Positions 1 to 10,185 of a DNA stretch of 64,000 nt are shown here, in pieces (positions within the stretch are counted from its first letter, which is position 1; each line of letters opens with the position of its first letter). The stretch comes from JAOUEA01 sp035249905 (GTDB lineage: Bacteria; Actinomycetota; UBA4738; HRBIN12): the NCBI GenBank assembly GCA_035249905.1, contig DATFFT010000095.1, positions 24,902 to 88,901 on the forward strand. Direction: 5' to 3'. The position numbers and the translations under genes are program-made. The notes below the pieces were generated by a model, which saw only the letters and a list, made by a program, of their open reading frames with translations, did no database searches and was not told the origin of the DNA.

Positions 1-17
1 CTCGGTGTCGATCGACG

Positions 18-1292
18 TCACGTCGCGGGCTCCTCGACGAGCGACGGTTCCACGTCGGGGTCCCGGGTGATCAAGACGCTCTCGATACGTCTGCCCTTGA
101 CCTCCTCGGCGGTGAACGTGAGCCCGTCGATCCGGCACTCCTCGCCCTCGTCCGGGATGTGACCGAGGAGATCGAGGACCAAGCCCGCCACGGTGTCCCA
201 GTCCTCGTCGGGCAGGTCCACGTCGAGCAGCTCGTTGAGGTCGTCGATCGAGGTCTTGCCGCTCGTGCGGTAGACGCTGTCGGCCACCTGCTCGAACTCG
301 GCCTCTTCCCGGTCGTACTCGTCGGTGATCTCGCCGACCAGCTCCTCGAGCAGGTCCTCGAGTGAGACGAGGCCGGTCACCGACCCGTACTCGTCGGTCA
401 CGAGCGCCATGTGGAACTTCTCTCGCTGCATCTCCTTCAGCAGGTCGGCCGCCTTCTTCGACTCGGGTACCCAGCGCGCTTCGCGGACGATGTCGGCGAG
501 CGGCATGTCGTGTTTGCCCTGATGGAGCGCCTTCAGCACGTCCTTGGCGAACACGATGCCGATCACCGAGTCGAGGTCCTCGTCGGCGTCGTACACCGGG
601 ATGCGCGACGTGCCGTGGGTGAGCACGAGCGCCTGGACGTCGCGGAGCGCCTTGTCGTCCTCGATCGCGATGATGTCCGGCCGCGGCACCATCACCTCAC
701 GAGCGATCGTGTCGCCGAACTCGAAGATCGAATGGATCAGCGCTCGCTCGCCTTCGTCGATCGACCCTTCCTCGGTGCCGACCTGCACCATCGAGCGGAT
801 CTCTTCTTCGCTCACGAACGGCCCGGCCTTGATGCCCCTCCCGGGCAGCAGCACGTTGGCGAGGCCGATGAGCCCGCGCGTCGGCCAGGCCAACAACCGC
901 CCGAGGAACCAGACGAGCGGCGCGAGCACGAGCGCCACGCGGTCCGAATGCAGCACGCCGAACGTCTTCGACATCGCCTCGACGAAGACGAAGTAGAGCA
1001 GGGTGAACACGAGCGACGCGATGGAGATGCCCAGGCCGCCGAATTCGCGTTCCGCGAGGATCGCGACCAGGATCGCCGAACCGTTCTGCACGATCATCAC
1101 CGCGAGGTAGACCGAGTTCAGGTAGCGGGGCGGGTCGGTCTCGAGCCGCACGAGCAGCGCGGCGTTCCGGCGGCCCTCCTCTTCGAGAGCGAGCGCCTTC
1201 ACGCGCGTCATGCGGGTGAGCGAGGACTCGGCCAGCGCGAGCAGCGATCCGAGCAGGACCAGCACGACGACGAGCACCCACATCCAGGTCAC
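18..1292 (-). CDS. CNNM/CorC-HlyC family transporter-like protein with CBS pair
   Basis: Membrane protein of about 424 residues of the CNNM/CorC (hemolysin C) family, linked to Mg2+/Co2+ homeostasis. It has an N-terminal DUF21 (CNNM) domain with several hydrophobic segments in the first ~150 residues, then a tandem CBS pair (GTSRIPVYDADEDLDSVIGI and KFHMALVTDEYGSVTGLVSL regions) and a C-terminal CorC_HlyC domain. The start is the GTG at 1292, whose GTGA overlaps the ybeY stop, so the gene is translationally coupled to ybeY. A PhoH-YbeY-CorC order is typical of actinobacteria and many other bacteria; era often follows but lies outside the window. The family assignment is secure; the transported ion is not shown by the sequence. 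Confidence 0.9.
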   Translation of the reverse strand: MTWMWVLVVVLVLLGSLLALAESSLTRMTRVKALALEEEGRRNAALLVRLETDPPRYLNSVYLAVMIVQNGSAILVAILAEREFGGLGISIASLVFTLLYFVFVEAMSKTFGVLHSDRVALVLAPLVWFLGRLLAWPTRGLIGLANVLLPGRGIKAGPFVSEEEIRSMVQVGTEEGSIDEGERALIHSIFEFGDTIAREVMVPRPDIIAIEDDKALRDVQALVLTHGTSRIPVYDADEDLDSVIGIVFAKDVLKALHQGKHDMPLADIVREARWVPESKKAADLLKEMQREKFHMALVTDEYGSVTGLVSLEDLLEELVGEITDEYDREEAEFEQVADSVYRTSGKTSIDDLNELLDVDLPDEDWDTVAGLVLDLLGHIPDEGEECRIDGLTFTAEEVKGRRIESVLITRDPDVEPSLVEEPAT

Positions 1293-1768
1293 GGCACGGG
1301 CACCCCGCTGTAGCGCTCCTGCCGCGCCCACATCTCGAGACGCTCTTCGTCCTCCTCGTGGTCGTAACCGAGCGCGTGGAGGACGCCGTGCACGACCAGC
1401 AGCCGCAGCTCCGAGCCCGGATCGTCCGGGTTGTTCCGGACGGCCACCTGCGGCGCGATCACCACGTCACCCAGGACCCGAACGCCGAGCTCATCGACAT
1501 CGTGCTCGTCATCGAGCGGGAACGTGAGCACGTCGGTGGGACCGGCTTCGTGCATGTAGCGCTCGTGCAGTTCGGCGATCTCCTCGTCATCGACGAACGC
1601 CAGCGACAGCTCGACGTCGACGTGCCCCTCTTTGACGAGCGTGGCGCGCGCGAGGTCGGCGAGCGCGGGCTCATCGAGCATCGACCCAGGCGCGTCGGTC
1701 ATGCGGTTCGAGACCAGGACCCTCGGATACCCGCCGCCGTCGTCGTCGTTCGTCGCCCTCGCGTTCAT
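1289..1768 (-). CDS. ybeY: Endoribonuclease YbeY (rRNA maturation)
   Basis: Single-strand-specific metallo-endoribonuclease used in 16S rRNA 3'-end maturation and ribosome quality control. The 159-residue protein carries the diagnostic zinc site HGVLHALGYDH (His127, His131, His137) and the upstream TDVLTFP segment. Its ATG at 1768 overlaps the phoH stop by four bases (ATGA), and its own stop overlaps the corC-like start, giving a tight phoH-ybeY-corC operon. Length and motif are normal for the family. Confidence 0.95.
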   Translation of the reverse strand: MNARATNDDDGGGYPRVLVSNRMTDAPGSMLDEPALADLARATLVKEGHVDVELSLAFVDDEEIAELHERYMHEAGPTDVLTFPLDDEHDVDELGVRVLGDVVIAPQVAVRNNPDDPGSELRLLVVHGVLHALGYDHEEDEERLEMWARQERYSGVPVP

Positions 1769-2766
1769 GGTTGCACCTGCGGACTCTGCTGCCCGAACCG
1801 ATCGTAGGCCTCCACGATGTCCTGCACGATCTTGTGGCGGACGACGTCGCGACCACCGAGGTGGCAGAACGCGATGTCGCCGACCTCGTCGAGGATGTCT
1901 TCGACAACGGCGAGCCCGCTCTTCCGTCCGTGCTCGAGGTCCACCTGGGTGGCATCGCCGTTGATCACCGCCTTCGACCCGAACCCGATCCGGGTCAGGA
2001 ACATCTTCATCTGCTCGGGGGTGGTGTTCTGAGCCTCGTCGAGGATCACGAAGGCGTCGTTCAGGGTTCGGCCTCGCATGTACGCGAGCGGCGCGACCTC
2101 GACGGTGCCTCGCTCCATCAACCGCGGCAAGGTCTCGGCGCCGGTCATCTCGAACAGGGCGTCGTAGAGCGGGCGCATGTATGGGTCGATCTTCTCGTAC
2201 AGGGTTCCCGGCAGGTAGCCCAGCCGCTCCCCGGCCTCGACGGCGGGGCGGGTGAGGATCAGTCGCGAGACCTGTCGGTCGTGCAGGGCCCGCACGGCTG
2301 TGGCCACGGCGAGGTACGTCTTGCCGGTGCCCGCGGGCCCGATCGCGAACGTGACGGTGTTGGCGCGCATCGCATCGACGAAGCGCTTCTGCCCCATCGT
2401 CTTCGGCGTGATCGCCTTGCCCCTGGCGGTGAGCAACCGATCTCCGAGGACCTCGGACGGCCGCAGCTCCACGCCGTCCCCGTTCGCGGCGCGGTCGCCC
2501 TTCACGAGTGCGATCGTCTGCCCGACGGCGGAGTCGGTGAGCTCATGACCCTGTTCGAGCAGCACGAGCAGCTCCTCGAAGATGCGCGCAACGCGCTCCG
2601 CCTCCTGCTCCCTGCCGGTCACCGTGATCTCGTTCCCGCGCACGAGGATGCGGCAGTCGAAGGCCGACTCGATCAACTTCAGGAAGACGTCGCGCTGGCC
2701 GAGGAGGGCGACCATCGGTTGGTTGCCCGGCACGAGGATCTTGACTTGGGTGGTGGCGCTCGCCAC
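1765..2766 (-). CDS. phoH: PhoH family P-loop ATPase
   Basis: Cytoplasmic PhoH-like ATPase of about 333 residues, a family tied to RNA metabolism and generally encoded next to ybeY. Walker A is GPAGTGKT (residues 143-150) and Walker B is FVILDEAQ (239-246), preceded by a KH-like N-terminal segment (ILVRGNEITVTG). The frame is open upstream to 3330, but that extension is antisense-like and overlaps the HIT gene. The GTG at 2766, preceded by the purine-rich GAGAGACGAGAC, is the sensible start. It heads a coupled operon with ybeY and the CorC-like gene. Confidence 0.93.
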   Translation of the reverse strand: MASATTQVKILVPGNQPMVALLGQRDVFLKLIESAFDCRILVRGNEITVTGREQEAERVARIFEELLVLLEQGHELTDSAVGQTIALVKGDRAANGDGVELRPSEVLGDRLLTARGKAITPKTMGQKRFVDAMRANTVTFAIGPAGTGKTYLAVATAVRALHDRQVSRLILTRPAVEAGERLGYLPGTLYEKIDPYMRPLYDALFEMTGAETLPRLMERGTVEVAPLAYMRGRTLNDAFVILDEAQNTTPEQMKMFLTRIGFGSKAVINGDATQVDLEHGRKSGLAVVEDILDEVGDIAFCHLGGRDVVRHKIVQDIVEAYDRFGQQSPQVQP

Positions 2767-2867
2767 GTGTCTCGTCTCTCGGGGCGGTGGCCCCGTTCCC
2801 TCCTGGATCGGCAGCTCTGTCGGCGATGGCCGCCTCGACGGCGGCCACATCCACACTGTAGCCGAAC

Positions 2868-3215
2868 CTAGCCCGGAGGCCAGCCCATCTCCCGCCCTCC
2901 GAGCAGGTGGAAGTGCAGGTGGAAGACCGACTGACCGGCATCGGGGCCCACGTTGGTGACCAATCGCCAGCCGCTCTCGGCGATGCCATCGGCGCGCGCG
3001 AGCTGACTCGCGGCCTGCACGATGTCGACGAGCACATCGCCGTGGTCGTCGCCGAGCTCGGCGACGGAGGCGATGTGCTCCTTCGGGATCAGGAGCACGT
3101 GGGTCGGGGCCTTGGGATCCACATCGCGGAACGCAACGATCCGGTCGGATTCCCGAACGATCTCGGCCGGGATCTCCCGGGCCGCGATGCGACAGAAGAG
3201 GCAGGCGCTGTCCAT
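2868..3215 (-). CDS. HIT family nucleotide hydrolase/transferase
   Basis: Histidine-triad protein of 115 residues, the length of bacterial HinT-like enzymes that hydrolyse nucleoside phosphoramidates. The triad HLHFHLLGG (His99, His101, His103) is intact, and an N-terminal Cys5/Cys8 pair with downstream His could bind zinc. It lies 30 bases after dnaJ and about 100 bases before phoH on the same strand, a common actinobacterial order (hrcA-dnaJ-...-HIT-phoH). The physiological substrate cannot be inferred. Confidence 0.92.
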   Translation of the reverse strand: MDSACLFCRIAAREIPAEIVRESDRIVAFRDVDPKAPTHVLLIPKEHIASVAELGDDHGDVLVDIVQAASQLARADGIAESGWRLVTNVGPDAGQSVFHLHFHLLGGREMGWPPG

Positions 3216-3245
3216 CGCGCTCCAGCCTACCCCGGCCGCGATGCC

Positions 3246-4358
3246 TCAGAACTCCGGCCGGCGCAGCTGCCCCGACGCCGGCTCTCGTTTCGACGACCCC
3301 TCGCCCCGCAGCTCCGCGAGTCGCTCCCACAGCTTCCGTTCCTCGCGAGAGAGCCGTTCCGGGGTGAGCACGTGGAGCGTGATGTAGAGATCCCCGCGGC
3401 CCCGACGGTTCACGTTCGGCACACCACCACCCTTGATCCGAACCACCGTGCCCGACTCCGTGCCTGGTTCGATGGTGATGCGTTCGGGGCCGTCCAGCGC
3501 CTGGATCTCGAGCTCACCACCCAGGGTCGCTTGGGTCATCGAGACGTCGAGCACCGTGAACAGGTCCTGGCCCCGGCGGTCGAACTCCTCGGCGGGCTCC
3601 ACCGAGATGCCGACGTACAGGTCCCCTGCGGGGCCGGCCGCGACGCCCGCATGCCCGTTGCCCGCGACACGCAGCTCCATGCCATCGGACACACCGGGCG
3701 GGATGTCGACCGTAACCGTCGCTCGTTCCCGACGGCGGCCTTCCCCGAAGCACGCCTCGCAGGGGTCCAGCACCTCCTGCCCGGTCCCCCTGCAGGCGGT
3801 GCACGGCGAGGCGGTCATCACCGTACCGAAGACGCTGCGCCGCACCGCCTGCACCTGCCCCGCGCCTCCGCACGTGCGGCACGACACAGGGGCCGTGCCC
3901 GGCTCGGCGCCGTTGCCCTGACAGCGCTCACAGACGACGAGTCGTTCGATCTCGAGGTCGCGGCGCGTGCCGAACACGGCGTCGCGGAAGCCGAGCACGA
4001 TCCGCACCCCGAGGTCCTCACCATGCTGCGTCCGCGACCTGGGGCCCCGCCGGCGACTCGACCCGACCCCGAACCCGCCCTGGCCGAAGAACATGTCGAA
4101 GATGTCCTGGATATCGGTGAACCCTGCGCCCCCGGGGCCGCCGGTCGTTCCGAACGCGTCGTAGCGCTGGCGCTTGTCGGGGTCGGAGAGGATCTCGTAC
4201 GCGCCCGCGACCTCCTTGAATCGCTCCTCGGCGGCCCCGTCGGCGTTCACATCGGGGTGCAGCTCCCGAGCCAGCCGCCGGTATGCCTTCTTGATGTCGT
4301 CGTCGGTCGCGTCCCTCGTGACGCCGAGCACCTCGTACAGGTCGCGGACGGTGGCCAT
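3246..4358 (-). CDS. dnaJ: Chaperone protein DnaJ
   Basis: Hsp40 co-chaperone of 370 residues that stimulates DnaK ATPase. The J-domain carries HPD at residues 34-36, followed by a Gly/Phe-rich linker (FFGQGGFGVGSS), four CxxCxGxG-type zinc repeats (CERCQGNG, CRTCGGAG, CTACRGTG, CEACFGEG) and the C-terminal substrate-binding domain. The third and fourth repeats form the second zinc centre; the fourth is slightly divergent (F in place of the usual residue after C). The ATG directly abuts the hrcA TAG, so the two are co-transcribed from the CIRCE-controlled promoter. This is the actinobacterial 'DnaJ2' arrangement, separate from dnaK-grpE. Confidence 0.95.
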   Translation of the reverse strand: MATVRDLYEVLGVTRDATDDDIKKAYRRLARELHPDVNADGAAEERFKEVAGAYEILSDPDKRQRYDAFGTTGGPGGAGFTDIQDIFDMFFGQGGFGVGSSRRRGPRSRTQHGEDLGVRIVLGFRDAVFGTRRDLEIERLVVCERCQGNGAEPGTAPVSCRTCGGAGQVQAVRRSVFGTVMTASPCTACRGTGQEVLDPCEACFGEGRRRERATVTVDIPPGVSDGMELRVAGNGHAGVAAGPAGDLYVGISVEPAEEFDRRGQDLFTVLDVSMTQATLGGELEIQALDGPERITIEPGTESGTVVRIKGGGVPNVNRRGRGDLYITLHVLTPERLSREERKLWERLAELRGEGSSKREPASGQLRRPEF

Positions 4359-5408
4359 CTAGTGATCGAGCTCCGTCGCCAGCTCCGAGAGTCGCTTGGC
4401 CACCGCGCGTACCGAGGCCATCGCGGACAGGTAGTCCATGCGTGTGGGGCCGACCACGCCGATCGTGCCGAGCGCCGTCTCCCCGGTCCTGAACGGGGCC
4501 GTGATGAGCGAGGCCTCCCACTCACCCGTGGATGGATGCTCGGCGCCGATCGTCACGCTCAGATCGCCGGCCGACGATCCGATGTCGGCGAGGACCCCCA
4601 GCATCTCTTGTTCCCGTTCGAGCGTCTCGAACAGCCGGCGGAGCGTTTCGCGGCGCATCTGCTGCGCCTCGTCGGCGAGGTTCGCCACGCCGCCGAACAC
4701 CATGTGAGCGGAACCTTCGCCCTTGGTGGCGACCCGCAACGTCTCGGCGACGTGCAGCACGAGTTCGCGCTCGGCCTCGTGCCCTTCCGCCGCGAGCTGG
4801 AGCAGCCGCGCCTGGGCCTCGAGGTAGGTGAGCCCGTGCAGTCCCTGGAGTCGCCGATCGGTGTTGCGCAGGACCGCCTGGTCGACCAGGTCGGGCTTGT
4901 CGATCACCTGCTTGTCGACGCGTCCGTGCTGACCGATCGCCAGGATCATCAGCGTGGGTCCCATGTCGACCAGCTCGATGCGGACGATCGGTTCCTCGAC
5001 CGCGCTGGGTGGCACCGCGAGCCCCGCATACTGGGTCAACCGCGAGAGCAGCTGCACGCTGCCCTTGAGCACCTCTTCGAGGTCGACGATCGCTTCAGCG
5101 AAGTACCCGGCGATCAGCCGACGTTGCGCATCGCGCAGGCGGCCGCCGGCTGGCAAGGAATCGACGAAGTGCCGGTATCCGGTGTCGGTCGGGATACGGC
5201 CGGCGCTCGTGTGAGGATGCATGAGGTAGCCGAGCTCCTCGAGCGCGGCCATCTCGTTGCGGATCGTCGCGCTCGAGACGCCGAGCCCGGCGCGCTCCGC
5301 GATCGACTCGCTGCTCACCGGCTCGCCGGTCCGCACGTACTGGCTCACGACGGCGCGAAGCACCGCGGACTTCCGCTCGCCGAGCTCGGAGCGCTCTCCC
5401 TCAGCCAT
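4359..5408 (-). CDS. hrcA: Heat-inducible transcription repressor HrcA
   Basis: Winged-helix repressor of class I heat-shock genes, acting at CIRCE and needing GroEL for activity. The 349-residue protein begins with the HTH part (SELGERKSAVLRAVVSQYVR... SSATIRNEMAALEELGYL) followed by the HrcA dimerisation/GAF-like domain. The frame remains open to 5429, but a start there lies inside the CIRCE operator; the ATG at 5408 (MAEGERSELGERK) fits family N-termini better. Alternative ATGs exist at 5417 and 5420. Autoregulation through the perfect CIRCE just upstream is expected. Confidence 0.94.
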   Translation of the reverse strand: MAEGERSELGERKSAVLRAVVSQYVRTGEPVSSESIAERAGLGVSSATIRNEMAALEELGYLMHPHTSAGRIPTDTGYRHFVDSLPAGGRLRDAQRRLIAGYFAEAIVDLEEVLKGSVQLLSRLTQYAGLAVPPSAVEEPIVRIELVDMGPTLMILAIGQHGRVDKQVIDKPDLVDQAVLRNTDRRLQGLHGLTYLEAQARLLQLAAEGHEAERELVLHVAETLRVATKGEGSAHMVFGGVANLADEAQQMRRETLRRLFETLEREQEMLGVLADIGSSAGDLSVTIGAEHPSTGEWEASLITAPFRTGETALGTIGVVGPTRMDYLSAMASVRAVAKRLSELATELDH

Positions 5409-5422
5409 GGAAGCCATCATAC

Positions 5423-5449
5423 GTAGCACTCTGACCGAGGGAGTGCTAA
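5423..5449. promoter_or_regulatory. CIRCE operator (HrcA binding site)
   Basis: The arms GTAGCACTC (5423-5431) and GAGTGCTAA (5441-5449) are separated by exactly nine bases, matching the CIRCE consensus TTAGCACTC-N9-GAGTGCTAA with one substitution in the left arm. It lies immediately upstream of hrcA, so HrcA should repress the hrcA-dnaJ operon and release it on heat shock. Confidence 0.93.
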
Positions 5450-5468
5450 GGATGTGCCGGCCTCGGAC

Positions 5469-6218
5469 CTAGCAAGGAAGCGCGGCGATGGCTTCCTCGA
5501 GGTCGGCGAACGGCCCGGCCGTCGGTCGTTGTTCCGCGAGCGCTTCTCGCGCGACGCCGATCGCGACGATCAGCTGCCTCACCTGCCGGGCCGTCTGTCG
5601 CTCCCCGGCTTGCCGCAGCACGGATCGGTCCTCCATCAGCTGCTCGGCCGCGGCTCCGAGGGCGTCGTCGCGGAAGACCTGGATCTGCTGGACGTGCCCG
5701 CACATCGTCGCGGTCGCTTCCTCAGCGCTCACCCCACCGCCGTCGTCCGGCGCGTCGTCGCCCCCGAAGATCGTGATGAACAGGAGCACCCCCACGATCA
5801 CGGCGCCCACTCCGACCAGCACCCAGATCCACGGGGGTCGGCCGGTCGATTCGCGGATCGGCATCGCGAACGCGTCCTCGGGCCCCTCGTCGTCGTCACC
5901 GAGGCCGAGCCCCGGCGGGAACGCCGAGGCCGGCGGCTCCGGCTTCGTGTCGAGATCGGCGTCGGTGATCGTGATCGGCTTCGGCGCTGCGGCGGTGGTC
6001 TCCGTCGGGGCCGGGGGCGGCTCGGCCGAGGAGTCCTGCAGCAGACCACATCGCGGGCACGTCCAGCTGGTCGCCTCGGGCTTGGCATGGAAGCGCGCAC
6101 CGCAGTTCCGGCACCTCACGAACGCCCACGATGCGCCGCACGACGAGCACGTGTAGCCGTCGGATCCGGCCTCGACGTGCTGGGCCGTGTCGCAGCTCGG
6201 ACAGCGCACCGACGGCAT
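5469..6218 (-). CDS. Zinc-ribbon, single-pass membrane protein of unknown function
   Basis: A 249-residue protein with two N-terminal zinc ribbons built from CxxC pairs (CPSC/CSSC and CRNC/CPRC in residues 6-60). Then come a Pro/Ala-rich acidic linker, one transmembrane helix (PPWIWVLVGVGAVIVGVLLF, around residues 130-150) and a ~100-residue helical C-terminal domain with two cysteines. The zinc ribbons are predicted cytoplasmic and the C-terminal domain extracytoplasmic. It lies between hemW and hrcA on the same strand. I do not recognise a characterised family; an actinobacterial lineage-specific membrane protein is likely. Confidence 0.7.
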   Translation of the reverse strand: MPSVRCPSCDTAQHVEAGSDGYTCSSCGASWAFVRCRNCGARFHAKPEATSWTCPRCGLLQDSSAEPPPAPTETTAAAPKPITITDADLDTKPEPPASAFPPGLGLGDDDEGPEDAFAMPIRESTGRPPWIWVLVGVGAVIVGVLLFITIFGGDDAPDDGGGVSAEEATATMCGHVQQIQVFRDDALGAAAEQLMEDRSVLRQAGERQTARQVRQLIVAIGVAREALAEQRPTAGPFADLEEAIAALPC

Positions 6219-6322
6219 GGCGAGACTCTAACGCGGAGCGCTCGAGCCCGGTCCCTCGCGGTTCCGCGATCGAAGCGATACCGCGGGTCCCTCTCGTCCC
6301 TTCATCGAGGAACACGGATGAA

Positions 6323-7449
6323 CTAGAGAGGTGTTCGCGCAGCGCCCCCGGCAGCAAGGCCCAGTACGAGCTCGTTCAGCAACAACATGCCTCGTTCCGT
6401 CGGCACGAGCGACCCGTCGTCGTCGAGCAGCAGGCCGCCCGCGACGTAGGGATCGGCTCTCCCGTTTTCGATCCAGCTCGACGGCACTCCCTCGAGGATC
6501 CGCAGCCGAAGGAAGACTTCCTCGAGGTACGCGTCGGCCGGATCCAGGGTCTCTTCTCCCCCGATGGGCAGCTGGCCGCGCTCGACCATCGTCAGGTACT
6601 CCTCGGGCGGGCGCACGTTCCACCAGCGGCGATCGTCGCGGTAGGAGTGCGCGCCGGCGCCGAGACCGACGTAGGGCTCTCGGCGCCAGTACCCGAGGTT
6701 GTGCCTGCACTCGTAGCCCGGACGCGCCCAGTTCGAGATCTCGTAGTGCCCGTAGCCGGCGCCGCGCAACATCGAGCACGCGAGCTGGAACATGTCCGCC
6801 TGCACGTCGGGGTCGGGCGCCGGCACATCGCCGCGCGCGACCGCCCGCCCGAGCGGCGTGGCCGGTTCGATCGTGAGCGAGTATGCACTCACGTGCTCGG
6901 GTGCCAGGGCGATCGTCTCGCCGAGCGTGCGTTCCCACGACTCGAGCGTCTCGCCGTGCGCGCCGTAGATCAGGTCGAGGTTCACGTTCGAGTAGCCGGC
7001 GGCGCGCGCGGCGTGGAACGCCCGCCGCACGCTCTCGGGCGCGTGCACGCGCTCGAGAGCCCGCAGCACCGCGGGATCGAACGACTGCGCGCCCATCGAC
7101 AAGCGGGTGTATCCGGCCTGCAGCAGACCGCCGAGGGACGCCTCGTCGACGGTGTCGGGGTTCGCCTCGGTGGTGATCTCGGCGTCGGCGGCCACGTCGA
7201 ACGACGTCCGCAGCGTCTGAAGCAGCGCCCCGAGGTCCTCCGGGTCCATCGTCGTCGGCGTTCCGCCCCCGAGGAAGACGCTCGCGATCTCGGCGCCGTC
7301 CCACGACGGCGCGGCGAGTCGGGCCTCGCGCTCGAGCGCCCGCAGGTACCGAGGCTTCAGCTCGTCGAGGCCGGCGTAGGCGTTGAAGTCGCAGTACCCG
7401 CAGCGGGTGAGGCAGAACGGCACGTGGACGTAGATGCCCGCGGTCGAGC

Positions 7450-7453
<4 letters not shown>
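6323..7453 (-). CDS. hemW: HemW-like radical SAM protein (haem chaperone family)
   Basis: Radical SAM protein of about 376 residues of the HemW/HemN-like family, now regarded as haem chaperones rather than coproporphyrinogen oxidases. The SAM/4Fe-4S motif is CLTRCGYC (Cys14, Cys18, Cys21) and is followed by the family segment FLGGGTPTTM and by ISNWARPGYECRHNLGYW. It lacks the extra N-terminal cysteine of true HemN, since the sequence starts only 13 residues before the motif. The start GTG at 7453 shares GTGA with the lepA stop. The lepA-hemW-hrcA-dnaJ order is widely conserved. Confidence 0.9.
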
Positions 7454-9264
<1,811 letters not shown>

Positions 9265-9309
9265 GGCTCACCCATGGTACGGGCGGCCGGGAGAGCGGGG
9301 ACGCGCTGG

Positions 9310-9326
9310 TACGCTGGTCGGCCGAT
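9310..9326 (+). promoter_or_regulatory. Putative -10 box for near-leaderless rpsT
   Basis: TACGCT (TANNNT type) at 9310-9315 lies 11 bases before the rpsT ATG, which would give a leader of only about five bases. No convincing Shine-Dalgarno is visible between them. No clear -35 is seen. This is pattern inference only. Confidence 0.35.
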
Positions 9327-9593
9327 ATGGCGAACATCAAGTCACAGATCAAGCGGAACAAGCAGAACGAGGTACGCCGCGAGCGCAACAAGGCCGTGCG
9401 CTCGGCGCTGAAGACCTCGCAGAAGAAGGTCGAGACCGCGATCGCCGAGGGCGAGGCCGAGGCCGCTCAGGAACAGGCCCGCGATGCAGCGCGCGCTCTC
9501 GACAAGGCCGCGAGCAAGGGAGTCGTGCACAAGCGCACGGCGGCGCGGCGCAAGAGCCGTCTCGCGAAGGCGGCCAACGCCACCGGGCAGTAA
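9327..9593 (+). CDS. rpsT: 30S ribosomal protein S20
   Basis: Small basic ribosomal protein of 88 residues that binds 16S rRNA during 30S assembly. The N-terminus MANIKSQIKRNKQNEVRRER and the C-terminal KGVVHKRTAARRKSRLAK segment are diagnostic. The ATG at 9327 is chosen from the conserved MANI start; the frame is open a little further upstream. It is divergent from lepA, the usual location beside lepA/holA. Confidence 0.96.
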   Translation: MANIKSQIKRNKQNEVRRERNKAVRSALKTSQKKVETAIAEGEAEAAQEQARDAARALDKAASKGVVHKRTAARRKSRLAKAANATGQ

Positions 9594-9639
9594 CGCAGCT
9601 CCGCCCGCCGTTCCGAGCTCTCCGGCGTAGGCTTGCCGC

Positions 9640-10173
9640 ATGGTGGGCTCGTCCGGGCGTTCTCCCGTGCCGACCTACCTCGCGATGGCCGCCGTCGTCA
9701 TGGCGGTCGTCGTGGGACTGAACGCGCTCTCGAGGTCGACACCACGGAGGGAGACGCCGACCGAGAGGGAGACCGCAGCCGGGCCGCCCCCGAAGATGGC
9801 GATCATCGGGGGCTTCGGTTCCACGATCGAGCGGGACTTCCTGCCCACCGTCCTGCGACGTCCTCGAGTCTCCGAGCGGCACCGCTACTGCGACGCGCGC
9901 GGCTGCTGCCCCACCTCGCGCACGACGCTCGGCACCACGACCGATGCCGGCGTCGTCGTCGCGACGCTCCGATCGCAGGGGTACGTCACAGGCCGGGGCG
10001 ACCGCGCGATCGTGCGCGCTGGACCGTTCCCCCAGGTCGCGTGGACGGGGATATCAGGTGACGGCACCCGGGAGACGTGGCGACGGGTGGACGTGTCGCA
10101 CGGCGTCGATGTCGACCGTCCGGCCTGGCCCACGATCTTCGTGCTGAGCCTGGCCGCGTGTCACGACCGGTGA
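9640..10173 (+). CDS. Hypothetical membrane-anchored extracytoplasmic protein
   Basis: A 177-residue protein with one N-terminal hydrophobic segment (YLAMAAVVMAVVVGLNAL, residues 13-30), likely an uncleaved anchor, then a Pro/Thr/Glu-rich linker and a ~120-residue extracytoplasmic domain with a CDARGCC cysteine cluster near the middle. No known domain is recognised. It lies between rpsT and the convergent holA. Coding is supported by the clear membrane segment and the fitting spacing, but no homologue can be named. Confidence 0.55.
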   Translation: MVGSSGRSPVPTYLAMAAVVMAVVVGLNALSRSTPRRETPTERETAAGPPPKMAIIGGFGSTIERDFLPTVLRRPRVSERHRYCDARGCCPTSRTTLGTTTDAGVVVATLRSQGYVTGRGDRAIVRAGPFPQVAWTGISGDGTRETWRRVDVSHGVDVDRPAWPTIFVLSLAACHDR

Positions 10174-10185
10174 GGGACGCTTGGA

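Noticed and set aside
2907..5426. An 839-codon open frame on the plus strand
   Set aside because: It lies antisense to HIT, dnaJ and hrcA, all with full motifs. Such long antisense frames are expected at this GC content, and the translation has no recognisable domain.
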